From positions 13,446-77,445 of the forward strand of contig JAXLSS010000018.1 in assembly GCA_046330395.1 (NCBI GenBank): a stretch of 64,000 nt of DNA, given 5' to 3'. Positions 33,978 to 41,768 of the stretch are shown here, piece by piece (position 1 is the first letter of the stretch; each line of letters starts with the position of its first letter). Position numbers and translations under genes: made by a program. The stretch is from Ga0077560 sp046330395 (GTDB taxonomy: Bacteria; Actinomycetota; Thermoleophilia; Miltoncostaeales; Miltoncostaeaceae). Under the pieces are notes generated by a model. It was given only the letters and a program-made list of their open reading frames with translations. It did not search any database and was not told the DNA's origin.

Positions 33978-35135
33978 ATGATACGCGGCGTGGACCGCGG
34001 GATCGTGTTGGAGGGACTGGTCCTGCGCGGCCGCCGGATCGCACGGGGTGCGGTGGGGGTGCACGCCGGCCATCTGCTGCTGGGCGGCCCCATGGCACGC
34101 CGCCGCCGGCTGCGCCTGCCCGAGGGGTGGGTGGTGTGCGCCGGGTTCGTGGACCTGCAGGTGAACGGCCTGGGCGGCGCCCAGGTGGGCCAGGACCCGG
34201 CCCAGAACGCCCACGTGGCGGCCCTGCTGCCCCGTCACGGCGTCACGGCCTTCTGCCCAACCCTGGTCACGCGCCCCGACGACGCCTTCCGGGCCGCCGC
34301 CGCGGGGCTGGCCGGCGCGCCGTGGCCCCCGCGCGGCGCGCGCAGCCTGGGGGTGCACCTGGAGGGGCCGCTCCTGTCGCCGGAGCGGCCGGGCGTGCAC
34401 CCGGTGGACGTGATCCGGGCAAGCTCGGCCACCGGGGTGCTGCGCCTGGTGGAGCTGCTGGAACCCCGGGTGGTGACCCTTGCGCCCGAGCGGGACGGGG
34501 CCCGTGAGGTGATCGCGACGGCCGCCCGCGGCGGGGCCCTGGTGAGCATCGGGCACACCGACGCCGACGCGGAGGCCACGCGCCGGGCCATCGACGCCGG
34601 TGCCCGCATGGTGACCCACACCCTCAACGCCATGCGCCCGCCCACGGCCCGCGACCCCGGTCCCTTCGGCGTGTCGCTCACCGACCCGCGGGTGCGCGTG
34701 GGGGTGATCGCCGACGGCGTGCACGTGGCCCCCGAGCTGCTGCGGGTGATCAGCCGTGCCACCGGCGCGCGGCTGCTGGCGGTGAGCGACGCCGTGGCCG
34801 CCACGGCCGCGGCACCGGGCGACTACGACCTGGGCGGCATCCGGGTGCACACCGACGGCGCGCACGTGGTGGACGACGCCGGGCGCCTGGCCGGCAGCGC
34901 CACCGCCCTGGACGCGGCCCCGCGGGTGCTGCGCGGGGCGGGGGTGTCACGGGCGGCGGCGCTGGACGCCGTCTCCGGGGCGCCGCGGCGGGCGCTGGGG
35001 CTGCCGCCGGGGTTGCGCGACGGCGCGGTGGCCGACGTGGTGGTGGTGGACGAGCGGGACCGCCCCCGGCTCACCCTCATCGGGGGCGACGTGGCCTGGG
35101 CCCACGAGTCGCTGGCCGCCACCCTCGATCAGTAG
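33978..35135 (+). CDS. nagA: N-acetylglucosamine-6-phosphate deacetylase
   Basis: Amidohydrolase removing acetate from GlcNAc-6-P in amino-sugar and cell-wall recycling; 385 residues. Motifs: GFVDLQVNGLGGAQVG, GVHLEGPLLSPERPGVH (metal Glu), VSIGHTDADAEA and MVTHTLNAMRPPTARDPG (metal His residues), LLAVSDAVAA (catalytic Asp) and LAGSATALDAA. ATG start (MIRGVDRGIVLEG); a GTG four codons later is possible. No sugar PTS or nagB is near. It overlaps the end of the convergent nitrilase gene by 7 nt. Confidence 0.92.
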   Translation: MIRGVDRGIVLEGLVLRGRRIARGAVGVHAGHLLLGGPMARRRRLRLPEGWVVCAGFVDLQVNGLGGAQVGQDPAQNAHVAALLPRHGVTAFCPTLVTRPDDAFRAAAAGLAGAPWPPRGARSLGVHLEGPLLSPERPGVHPVDVIRASSATGVLRLVELLEPRVVTLAPERDGAREVIATAARGGALVSIGHTDADAEATRRAIDAGARMVTHTLNAMRPPTARDPGPFGVSLTDPRVRVGVIADGVHVAPELLRVISRATGARLLAVSDAVAATAAAPGDYDLGGIRVHTDGAHVVDDAGRLAGSATALDAAPRVLRGAGVSRAAALDAVSGAPRRALGLPPGLRDGAVADVVVVDERDRPRLTLIGGDVAWAHESLAATLDQ

Positions 35136-35953
35136 AGCTCCGGGCGGCGGTGCCGCAGGGCCGGCAGCGACGCGCGGATGCGCCGCTGGTGGGCAAGGTC
35201 CAGATCGGCCACGGCCACGCCCTCCCCGTCGGGCACGGTTGCCAGCACCACGCCCCACGGGTCCACGATCATGCTGCGGCCGTGCGAGCGCGTGCCGTCG
35301 GCGTGGGTGCCGAACTGGTCGGCGGCCACCACGAAGCACTGGTTCTCGATGGCCCGGGCGCGCAGCAGCGGCTCCCAGTGGTCCCTGCCGGTGGCCGCCG
35401 TGAACGCCGCGGGCACGGCCAGCGCGGTGGCGCCGCGGTCCACCAGGGCCCGGTACAGCTCCGGGAAGCGCAGGTCGTAACAGACGGTGAGCCCCAGCCG
35501 CAGGCCGGCCGCGTCGCCCACCGCCAGCTCCGCGCCCGGCGCGGTGCAGTCGGACTCGCGGTAGGTGTGCCCGTCCACCGCCACGTCGAACAGGTGGGTC
35601 TTGCGGTACACCGCCACGTCGGCCCCGTCGCGGCCCACCAGCACGCTGGTGTTGAACGTGCGCGCGCCCTCCGGGGTGCGCTCGGCGATGCTGCCGGCCA
35701 GGATCGCCACGTCCCACCGGCGCGCCCAGCCCCGCACGGCGGCCAGCGAGGGCCCGTCCAGGGCCTCGGCGCCCTCAAGGGTACGACGGGTGTCGTGAAT
35801 GAGGTTCCAGCGCTCGGGCAGCACCACCAGGTGGGCGCCGCGTTCCACCGCCGCGCCCACCAGCCGCTCGGCGGCCTCCAGGTTGTCGTCCACCACCCCG
35901 CAGGTGGCCATCTGCACCACGGCGACCCGGGACCGTTCGGCGCTACCATCCAT
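35129..35953 (-). CDS. carbon-nitrogen hydrolase (nitrilase/omega-amidase family)
   Basis: 274-residue amidase-type hydrolase. The Glu-Lys-Cys triad is visible: Glu in LVVLPERWN (about residue 47), Lys in AVYRKTHLFDVAVDG (~117), Cys in LTVCYDLRFPELYR (~155). A further family mark is ENQCFVVAADQFGTH. The closest functional group is Nit/omega-amidase or deaminated-glutathione amidase, the usual housekeeping members, but the substrate is not fixed by sequence. ATG start MDGSAERSRVAVVQM. Divergent from the NifU-type gene with a 26-nt gap. Confidence 0.88.
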   Translation of the reverse strand: MDGSAERSRVAVVQMATCGVVDDNLEAAERLVGAAVERGAHLVVLPERWNLIHDTRRTLEGAEALDGPSLAAVRGWARRWDVAILAGSIAERTPEGARTFNTSVLVGRDGADVAVYRKTHLFDVAVDGHTYRESDCTAPGAELAVGDAAGLRLGLTVCYDLRFPELYRALVDRGATALAVPAAFTAATGRDHWEPLLRARAIENQCFVVAADQFGTHADGTRSHGRSMIVDPWGVVLATVPDGEGVAVADLDLAHQRRIRASLPALRHRRPELY

Positions 35954-35979
35954 CGTCACACCCACCTGAAGGAGCCCAC

Positions 35980-36213
35980 ATGTCGGCCGAGATTCTGTCG
36001 CGCATCGAGGATGTCCTCGACCAGGTCCGTCCCGCACTGCACTCCGACGGCGGTGACGTGGAGCTGGTGGACTTCGACGAGGAGGGCTTCGTGCACCTCC
36101 AGATGCACGGCGCCTGCGGCGGCTGCCCCATGTCCACCGCCACCCTGTCGCTGGGCATCGAGGCCGAGTTGCGCCGCCAGATCCCCGAGGTGGAGGGCGT
36201 GATCACGGTGTAG
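35980..36213 (+). CDS. NifU C-terminal-domain (Nfu) iron-sulfur scaffold protein
   Basis: 77 residues, consisting only of the Nfu domain. It has the strictly conserved CGGC (HGACGGCPMSTATL, about residues 46-59) that binds a 4Fe-4S cluster for delivery to apo-proteins, and the domain start VRPALHSDGGDVELVD. ATG with GGAG 9 nt upstream. No other Fe-S assembly genes are near. The gene is followed at once by a perfect terminator hairpin, so it is probably monocistronic. Confidence 0.93.
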   Translation: MSAEILSRIEDVLDQVRPALHSDGGDVELVDFDEEGFVHLQMHGACGGCPMSTATLSLGIEAELRRQIPEVEGVITV

Positions 36214-36219
36214 TGCATG

Positions 36220-36243
36220 CCGGGCCCGCCGAAGCGGGCCCGG
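36220..36243. terminator. bidirectional hairpin terminator between nfu and tRNA-Pro
   Basis: Perfect 10-bp inverted repeat CCGGGCCCGC / GCGGGCCCGG with loop CGAA, lying 6 nt after the Nfu stop and 34 nt past the 3' end of the minus-strand tRNA. Confidence 0.7.
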
Positions 36244-36277
36244 GCGGCGGGAGTCGGGTCTCTCCCGTGCGGTCACA

Positions 36278-36351
36278 TCGGGGTGCCCGGATTTGAACCG
36301 GGGACCTCTCCGACCCGAACGGAGCGCGCTACCAAGCTGCGCCACACCCCG
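36278..36351 (-). tRNA. tRNA-Pro (CGG)
   Basis: 74-nt cloverleaf on the minus strand. The acceptor stem CGGGGTG pairs with CACCCCG, with discriminator A; the D-arm is GCGC-AGCTTGGTA-GCGC; the anticodon stem CTCCG/CGGAG holds loop TTCGGGT, giving anticodon CGG (codon CCG, proline); the T-arm CCCGG-TTCAAAT-CCGGG is perfect. CCA is not encoded. It stands alone, with a promoter-like element upstream and a bidirectional hairpin downstream. Confidence 0.97.
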
Positions 36352-36366
36352 GACCTGCGGCCGTGG

Positions 36367-36395
36367 ATCGTAGCTGACCGGACCGCGGCCCGCCA
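36367..36395 (-). promoter_or_regulatory. predicted promoter of tRNA-Pro
   Basis: On the minus strand TGGCGG (-35-like) and TACGAT (-10), 17 nt apart, with the -10 ending 15 nt before the tRNA 5' end. The -35 match is weak. Confidence 0.4.
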
Positions 36396-36439
36396 CGGCG
36401 TGCCGGGTGCAGTTTGGGTGAGTCTCAACACTCGTTGCA

Positions 36440-36469
36440 TTGCGCACCGGCCGAGCCACCCGATACCTT
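36440..36469 (+). promoter_or_regulatory. possible promoter of the PAP2 gene
   Basis: TTGCGC (-35) and TACCTT (-10) with an 18-nt spacer. If used, transcription starts near 36476, downstream of the only non-ATG start codon (TTG) available to the PAP2 reading frame, so the start of that gene would need to be reconsidered. Confidence 0.35.
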
Positions 36470-37291
36470 GTCTGGATCGCCACGCTCGAAGAACACCGCA
36501 CGACCGAATCCGCCCACGCCACGCCCCGGCCCCCGGGACCACTGGCGCGGCTGCGCGCGGCCCGTGACCGCCGCCCCTGGACGGGCGAGGTGGCGCTGTT
36601 CGCCGTGGCGCTGCTGGTGTACGAGGCCTCGCGCGCGCTGGTGATCGGCAGCCCCTCCACGGCGTTCCAGAACGCCGCCGACCTCATCAACTTCGAGAAG
36701 AGCTCGGGGTTGTTCGTGGAGGTGTCCATCCAGCAGTGGTTGCTCAACCACGTGGCCCTCACCACCCTGCTCAACAAGTTCTACATGCTGGGCCACTGGA
36801 TCATCACGCCCATCTTCTTCGTGTGGCTCTACAAGCGCCGGCCGCGCATGTACCCGTACGTGCGCAACGCGTTCCTGGCCGCCAACGCCATCGCCCTGGC
36901 GGTGTTCGTGGTGTTCCCGGTGGCGCCGCCGCGGCTCAACGGCAGCGACGGCTTCGTGGACACGCTGCGCGGGCTCAGCAACATCGACCTGCACGGCGGC
37001 CCGCTGTCCGGCTGGTTCAACCCCAACGCCGCGGTGCCGTCCATGCACTTCGGCTACTCGTTCATGATCGGCGTGGTGGTGGCCCTGCTGGTGCGCCACT
37101 GGGCGCTGCGGCTGGCCGCCCTGGCCTACCCGGCCCTGGTGTTCCTCACCATCACCGGCACCGCCAACCACTACGTGGTGGACAGCCTGGCCGGCGGCCT
37201 GGTGATCGCCATGGGCTTCATCATGGTGCAGGCCTGGACCATGCTGCGCCCGCGCCCCGCCCCGGTGCCCATGCGCCGGGCGGACGACTGA
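36440..37291 (+). CDS. PAP2-superfamily membrane phosphatase / inositol-phosphoceramide-synthase-like protein
   Basis: About 280 residues with six helices. The PAP2 motifs are modified: RPRMYPYVRNAF (motif 1 region), NAAVPSMHFGYS (motif 2, PSMH, about residues 196-207) and TGTANHYVVDSLAGG (motif 3, with the catalytic His and Asp). This version is typical of the actinobacterial PAP2 proteins related to aureobasidin-resistance/IPC synthases; it may act on a lipid phosphate or polyprenyl phosphate. The start is unresolved: the open frame begins at a TTG and has no ATG or GTG before the first helix; a promoter-like pair overlaps this TTG. The conserved region begins around 36585. Confidence 0.8.
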   Translation: MRTGRATRYLVWIATLEEHRTTESAHATPRPPGPLARLRAARDRRPWTGEVALFAVALLVYEASRALVIGSPSTAFQNAADLINFEKSSGLFVEVSIQQWLLNHVALTTLLNKFYMLGHWIITPIFFVWLYKRRPRMYPYVRNAFLAANAIALAVFVVFPVAPPRLNGSDGFVDTLRGLSNIDLHGGPLSGWFNPNAAVPSMHFGYSFMIGVVVALLVRHWALRLAALAYPALVFLTITGTANHYVVDSLAGGLVIAMGFIMVQAWTMLRPRPAPVPMRRADD

Positions 37292-37356
37292 GACCGGGCG
37301 CGCCTCGCGCACGGCGGGTCCGGCGAAATTTCTGCCGCACCGTCCGGGACCAACGG

Positions 37357-37386
37357 TTGAATGCCCCCCGATGAGCGAGCTACCCT
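37357..37386 (+). promoter_or_regulatory. predicted sigma70-type promoter of the small HTH gene
   Basis: TTGAAT and TACCCT separated by 18 nt, in the gap after the PAP2 gene. Transcription from about 37393 would give an unusually long leader of ~138 nt before the ribosome-binding site of the HTH gene. Confidence 0.5.
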
Positions 37387-37530
37387 GCGCTGCATGTCCG
37401 CACGATCAGTCGGAGCACATCGGGCTACATGATGACCTCCGACCCGTGCGCATGCGTCCCGCCTGGACCCCGCCATTTTCGGCGCGTGGGCCGGCTGGAG
37501 ACGGGGCGCACCACCGTCGAGGAGGTACGC

Positions 37531-37737
37531 ATGGCAGTGCACCTCACCCCGGACGAGATGTCCGAGGCGCTTGGCCTTTCCCGCAAGGAAGTCGTCCGTT
37601 TGTGCATGCAGGAGGCCGTCCCGATCTACAACGGCCGCATCGACAAGACGCTGTTCCTCAGCTCCATGAGCGCAGCCGGCAGGCGACTGCCGGACGCGGC
37701 GGAGACCATGCTCGTCGACTCAGCGGCGGTGCACTAG
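37531..37737 (+). CDS. small excisionase/MerR-type helix-turn-helix protein
   Basis: 68 residues, starting MAVHLTPDEMSEAL with GAGGAGGT 5 nt before the ATG. The longer open frame from 37429 is less likely. It has the HTH_17 pattern: LTPDEMSEALGLSRKEVVRLCMQ forms helix-turn-helix, followed by the wing-like VPIYNGRIDKTLF (cf. I.....G..ri....). Such proteins bind DNA as small regulators or excisionases; no integrase is near, so a BldC-like regulator is more likely. It is preceded by a consensus promoter and long leader and followed by a strong inverted repeat. Confidence 0.75.
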   Translation: MAVHLTPDEMSEALGLSRKEVVRLCMQEAVPIYNGRIDKTLFLSSMSAAGRRLPDAAETMLVDSAAVH

Positions 37738-37739
37738 CA

Positions 37740-39107
37740 CCGCGTCCCACCCCGAACGGGGCGGGCGCGTCCCACCCCACATCCCGAACCACGAAGACCG
37801 GCGTCGCGGCCCTGCTGCTCGCCGGTCTTCTCGTGTGCGCCGCCGGAACGGCCGCCGGTCAGACCGCACCCCTCAACCCCGCCCAGGGGGCGCTGGGCAC
37901 CTGGACGCGCGCGCACCCCGACGCCGGGGTGGTGATCTGGCGGCTGGTGCCGGCGGGCGACCCCGTGCCCGTGGCCGAGTACCGGCCCGACACCCCGCAG
38001 ATGCCGGCGTCGGTGAACAAGCTGCTCACCAGCACCGCCGCGCTGGTGGCCATGGGCCCGCGATTCCAGTTCCGCACCACCCTGGCCATCGCCCCGGGCG
38101 CCACCGTGCGCGCCGGCACGCTGCATGGCGGCCTGTACCTGGTGGGCTCAGGCGACCCCACGCTGTCCACGAGGGGCTACGCCCGGCACTACCTGGACGG
38201 CGTGGGCGGGTCGTTCGACGCGCTGCCGAAGGCCGTGCGCGCTCGTGGCATCCGCCGCGTGGCTGGCCCCATCGTGGCCGACGAGTCGGTGTTGGACTCC
38301 CGCCGCGTGGGCGACCAGTGGCGCTCCTACTACGGCCTGTACTGCCCGCCCCTGTCCGGGGTGAGCGTCAACCAGGACTACGCCGGGGCGACGCAGGCCC
38401 ACTACGTGACCGACCCGCCCCGGGGTGCCGCGGCCCAGCTGCGCGCCGCCCTCAAACGCGTGCACGTGCGTCAGGCGGGACCGCTGCGCGCCGGCAGCGC
38501 CCCGGCGGGCGCGGTCACCATCGGCACGGCGGTGAGCCCGCCCCTGCGCGACATCCTGCGCCGCATGAACCACGAGAGCGACAACTTCATCGCCGAGACC
38601 CTGCGCAAGGACGTGGGTGCCGCCGCCGGCGCCGCGGGCAGCACGCGCGCGGGCAGCGCCGCCACCACCCGCATCCTCAACGAGCTCGGGGTGCTGTCGC
38701 CCAACGACCGCCTCGTGGACGGCTCGGGCCTGTCCCGCGCCAATCAGGTCACGGCCGCCACCTTCGTGCGCACCCTGGCCGCCGCGAACCGGGACGCCGT
38801 GTGGGGACCGGCGCTGATCAACTCGCTGCCGCGGGGCGGCGAGGGCACCCTCATCCACCGCTTCCTGGAGCCCGGCCTGCGCCACCGGGTGCACGCCAAG
38901 ACCGGCTACATCGACGGGGTGTCGGGCCTGGCCGGCGTGGTGGACTCCACCGGGGGCGTCCGGTACGCCTTCGCGTTCCTCATCAACGACATCGACATCC
39001 TGGGCGCCAAGCGCACCGAGGACCGCATCGTGCGCCTGCTGGCCGGGGGGCGGCTGGACGCGGCTACGGCTCCGCCGGTGTACCGGGTGCGGGCCGCGCG
39101 CCGCTGA
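37740..39107 (+). CDS. dacB: D-alanyl-D-alanine carboxypeptidase/endopeptidase (PBP4 type)
   Basis: Peptidase S13 enzyme trimming peptidoglycan cross-links outside the membrane. Three active-site motifs are intact: SVNK in ASVNKLLTS (SxxK nucleophile), SDN in NHESDNFIAE (SxN) and KTG in HAKTGYIDG. A hydrophobic signal-peptide-like stretch GVAALLLAGLLVCAAGTAAG precedes the mature part from ~37797. The start codon is not identifiable: no ATG, GTG or TTG occurs in frame between the HTH stop and this stretch, and GTG at 37833 would remove the signal. An indel near 37740-37800 or a rare start is possible. The end overlaps the convergent ligA by 44 nt. Confidence 0.85.
   Translation, partial: PRPTPNGAGASHPTSRTTKTGVAALLLAGLLVCAAGTAAGQTAPLNPAQGALGTWTRAHPDAGVVIWRLVPAGDPVPVAEYRPDTPQMPASVNKLLTSTAALVAMGPRFQFRTTLAIAPGATVRAGTLHGGLYLVGSGDPTLSTRGYARHYLDGVGGSFDALPKAVRARGIRRVAGPIVADESVLDSRRVGDQWRSYYGLYCPPLSGVSVNQDYAGATQAHYVTDPPRGAAAQLRAALKRVHVRQAGPLRAGSAPAGAVTIGTAVSPPLRDILRRMNHESDNFIAETLRKDVGAAAGAAGSTRAGSAATTRILNELGVLSPNDRLVDGSGLSRANQVTAATFVRTLAAANRDAVWGPALINSLPRGGEGTLIHRFLEPGLRHRVHAKTGYIDGVSGLAGVVDSTGGVRYAFAFLINDIDILGAKRTEDRIVRLLAGGRLDAATAPPVYRVRAARR
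37742..37778 (+). repeat. 12-nt direct repeat downstream of the HTH gene
   Basis: GCGTCCCACCCC occurs at 37742-37753 and again at 37767-37778, 25 nt apart, between the HTH stop and the hairpin described next. Function unknown; it could be an operator half-site pair or chance in GC-rich DNA. Confidence 0.4.
37790..37834 (+). terminator. long inverted repeat: HTH-gene terminator or hairpin in the dacB signal-peptide region
   Basis: GAAGACCGGCG / CGCCGGTCTTC, an 11-bp perfect stem with a 16-nt loop, extendable by CACGA/TCGTG through a 2-nt bulge. It lies 52 nt after the HTH stop and within the reading frame that would encode the dacB signal peptide. No T-run follows on the plus strand. Confidence 0.5.
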
Positions 39108-41127
39108 GCACCTCGGCGAACGCCGCCGCGTCGATCACGGGGATGCCCAGCTTCTCCGCCTTGGCCAGCTTGGACCCGGCGCCGGGTCCGGCCACGACGA
39201 ACGTCGTGAGCTTGGACACCGAATCGGTGGCCTTGCCGCCCGCCGCCGCGACGGCCGCGCGGGCCTCCTCGCGGCTGTAGCCCTCCAGGGTCCCGGTCAC
39301 CACCACGGTGGCGCCCTCCAGGGGACCGCCCCGCGCGGGACGCTCGGAGGGGTCCTGCGCCACGCGCAGGCCGGCGTCGCGCAGCCGCTGCAGCGTGTGG
39401 CGGTTGACCTCCGAGGACAGGTACTCGGCCACCGAGGCCGCCACCACCGGGCCCACCCCGTCCGCGGTGGCCAGCTCGTCCTCGCTGGCGGCCAGCAGGT
39501 CGTCCAGCGAGGGCAGCACGTCGGCCAGCGCCTGGGCGGTGACGTCCCCCACGTGGCGGATGCCCAGCCCGTTCAGCAGCCGCGCCCAGGAGCGCTGCCG
39601 GGAGGCCTCCACGGCGCCCAGCAGGTTGGACACCGAGGTGGCCTGGAAGCCCTCCAGCGCCACCAGCTCGTCGCGGTGCGCCTGCAGGTCGTAGATGTCG
39701 GCCACGTCCCGCACCAGGCCCACCTCGAACAGCCTGGCCACGGTCTTCTCGCCCAGGCCCTCGATGTCCATGGCGCCGCGGGACACGAAGTGCTGGATGC
39801 TCTGCACGATCTGCGCCGGGCACGACCGGTTGGGGCAGCGCATCTGCACCTCGCCCTCCGGTTGCACGACGGGTGTCGTGCATGCGGGGCAGAGGGTGGG
39901 CATGGCGAACGGCACCTCGTCGCCCGTGCGGTCCTGGGTGAGCGGGGCCACCACCTGTGGGATGACGTCGCCGGCGCGCTGCACGATGACGCGGTCGCCG
40001 ATGCGCAGGTCCTTGCGAGCGATGTCCTCCTGGTTGTGCAGGGTGGCCTGGCGCACCGTGACGCCACCCACCTGCACGGGCTCCATGATGGCGTAGGGCA
40101 CCAGGGCGCCGGTGCGACCCACGTTCACCCCGATGTCGTTGAGGCGGGTCGTGGCGGTGGTGGGCGCGAACTTGTACGCCACGGCCCAGCGCGGCGCACG
40201 ACCCACCGCCCCCACGGCGGCCTGCACCGCCAGGTCGTCCACCTTCACCACGGCACCGTCGATGTCGAAGTCCAGCTGGGCGCGCCGCGCCTCCCAGCGC
40301 TCGCAGGCCGCCGCCACCGCGGCGATGTCCGGCTCCACCGTGATGTCCGGGTTCACCCGGAACCCCGCCTCGGCCAGCCACTCCAGCAGCTGTGACTGGG
40401 TGGCCAACTCCACCCCGTCGATGACGCCCACCCCGTAGCACCAGATGGACAGCGGCCGCTCGGCGGTGACGCGCGGGTCCATCTGGCGCAGGCTCCCGGC
40501 GGCCGCGTTCCGCGGGTTGGCGAACGTGGGCAGGCCGGCCGCGGCGCGAGTGGCGTTGAACTCGGCGAACGGGGCCAACGGCAGGTACACCTCGCCGCGC
40601 ACCTCCACGCGCCGCGGGGCGGCCCCCGCGGGCAGGCGCAACCGGGCCGGGATGGCCCTGATGGTGCGCAGGTTGGCGGTGACGTCCTCCCCCACGGTGC
40701 CGTCGCCACGCGTGGCCCCGCGCACGAACCGGCCGTCCTCGTAGGTGAGGGCGATGGCCAGGCCGTCGATCTTGGGTTCCACCACGAAGCCGGGCTCGGC
40801 ATCCACCCCCGCGTTGCGCATGGCGTCCCGCAGCCGGCGGTGCCAGTCCACCAGCTCCTCCTGGCCGCGCGCGTTGGCCAGGCTCAGCATGGGAACCGAG
40901 TGCCGCACCTCGGCGAACTGCTCCGAGCCGCGTGCCCCCACCCGCTGGGTGGGCGAGTCGGGGTCCACCAGCTCGGGGTGCGCGGCCTCCAGCGCCTGCA
41001 ACTCGCGCATCCAGTCGTCGTAGACGGCGTCGTCCACGGTGGGCGCGTCGCGCACGTAGTAGTCGTGGTTGGCCCGGTCGAGCAGCTCGCGCAGCGCGGC
41101 GGCGCGATCCCCGGGCCCGCCGGTCAT
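39064..41127 (-). CDS. ligA: NAD-dependent DNA ligase LigA
   Basis: Essential replicative ligase, 687 residues, full length. The adenylation domain has the active-site Lys in VEPKIDGLAIAL (about residue 117). The OB domain follows, then a Cys4 zinc finger (CPACTTPVV ... CPNRSCPAQ), helix-hairpin-helix repeats (DIEGLGEKTVARLFEVGLV, GLGIRHVGDVTAQAL) and a C-terminal BRCT domain (LEGATVVVTGTLEGYSREEA). The ATG (MTGGPGDRAAAL) overlaps the upstream HAD phosphatase stop... that is, it starts inside the preceding gene's last codons by 4 nt (ATGA). No frameshift. Confidence 0.97.
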   Translation of the reverse strand: MTGGPGDRAAALRELLDRANHDYYVRDAPTVDDAVYDDWMRELQALEAAHPELVDPDSPTQRVGARGSEQFAEVRHSVPMLSLANARGQEELVDWHRRLRDAMRNAGVDAEPGFVVEPKIDGLAIALTYEDGRFVRGATRGDGTVGEDVTANLRTIRAIPARLRLPAGAAPRRVEVRGEVYLPLAPFAEFNATRAAAGLPTFANPRNAAAGSLRQMDPRVTAERPLSIWCYGVGVIDGVELATQSQLLEWLAEAGFRVNPDITVEPDIAAVAAACERWEARRAQLDFDIDGAVVKVDDLAVQAAVGAVGRAPRWAVAYKFAPTTATTRLNDIGVNVGRTGALVPYAIMEPVQVGGVTVRQATLHNQEDIARKDLRIGDRVIVQRAGDVIPQVVAPLTQDRTGDEVPFAMPTLCPACTTPVVQPEGEVQMRCPNRSCPAQIVQSIQHFVSRGAMDIEGLGEKTVARLFEVGLVRDVADIYDLQAHRDELVALEGFQATSVSNLLGAVEASRQRSWARLLNGLGIRHVGDVTAQALADVLPSLDDLLAASEDELATADGVGPVVAASVAEYLSSEVNRHTLQRLRDAGLRVAQDPSERPARGGPLEGATVVVTGTLEGYSREEARAAVAAAGGKATDSVSKLTTFVVAGPGAGSKLAKAEKLGIPVIDAAAFAEVLSGARPAPGTPAEP

Positions 41128-41768
41128 GGCAGCAGCACCCGGCGCAGCTCGTCCACGGTGTCGCAGATGGCGTCCGGCGCCTCGGGCTGCAGCGTGGCGC
41201 GGGGGAAGAATCCCCAGGTGACGCCGATGGTGGCCATCCCGGCGGCGCGGCCCGCCTGCAGGTCGAAGGGCGCGTCGCCCACGTAGCAGGCGCCTTCGGC
41301 GCCCATGCCCAGGCGCTCCAGGGCCACCCGCAGCGGCGTGGGGTCGGGCTTGTGGACGGCCGAGTCGTCGGCGGTGATGACCACGTCGAACAGGTGGCCC
41401 AGCGGCAGGCAGTCCCAGGCCAGGTCCACGGCGTCGCGCGACTTGGAGGTGATGATGCCCAGGCGCCGTCCGGCGGCCCGCAGGTCGCCCAGCAGTGCGT
41501 CCATGCCGTCGTAGGCCCGCAGCAGGGCGGCGGTGTTGGCGTGGTTCCACACCCGGTACACCTCGTACAGCTCGTCCGCGCGATCGGCGTCGAACACGCG
41601 CATCTGCTCGATCAGCGGCCGGCCCACGTTGGCCACCAGCTGCTCGTCGGTGAGCTCCCGGCCCAGCACCTGGCGGGTGGCGTGGCGGTGCGACTCGCGG
41701 ATGAGGGCCACGGTGTCGATCACCGTGCCGTCCAGGTCGAACAGGACGGGGTCGGGGGTGCGTGTCAC
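41124..41768 (-). CDS. HAD-superfamily phosphatase (phosphoglycolate phosphatase/PpaX type)
   Basis: 214 residues with all HAD motifs: FDLDGTVIDT (I, nucleophile Asp, residues 9-18), IITSKSRD (II), HKPDPTPL (III, Lys) and YVGDAPFDLQAG (IV), plus a helical cap between I and II. It is most like Gph/PpaX, which hydrolyse phosphoglycolate or pyrophosphate; specificity is not certain. GTG start (MTRTPDPVLFDLDG) overlapping the surE stop by 4 nt; overlaps ligA by 4 nt downstream. So surE-HAD-ligA is one coupled unit. Confidence 0.88.
   Translation of the reverse strand: MTRTPDPVLFDLDGTVIDTVALIRESHRHATRQVLGRELTDEQLVANVGRPLIEQMRVFDADRADELYEVYRVWNHANTAALLRAYDGMDALLGDLRAAGRRLGIITSKSRDAVDLAWDCLPLGHLFDVVITADDSAVHKPDPTPLRVALERLGMGAEGACYVGDAPFDLQAGRAAGMATIGVTWGFFPRATLQPEAPDAICDTVDELRRVLLP

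Noticed and set aside
37429..37530. Longer start for the small HTH protein
   Set aside because: The extra 34 residues show no conservation pattern, whereas a strong GAGGAGGT sits 5 nt before the internal ATG.
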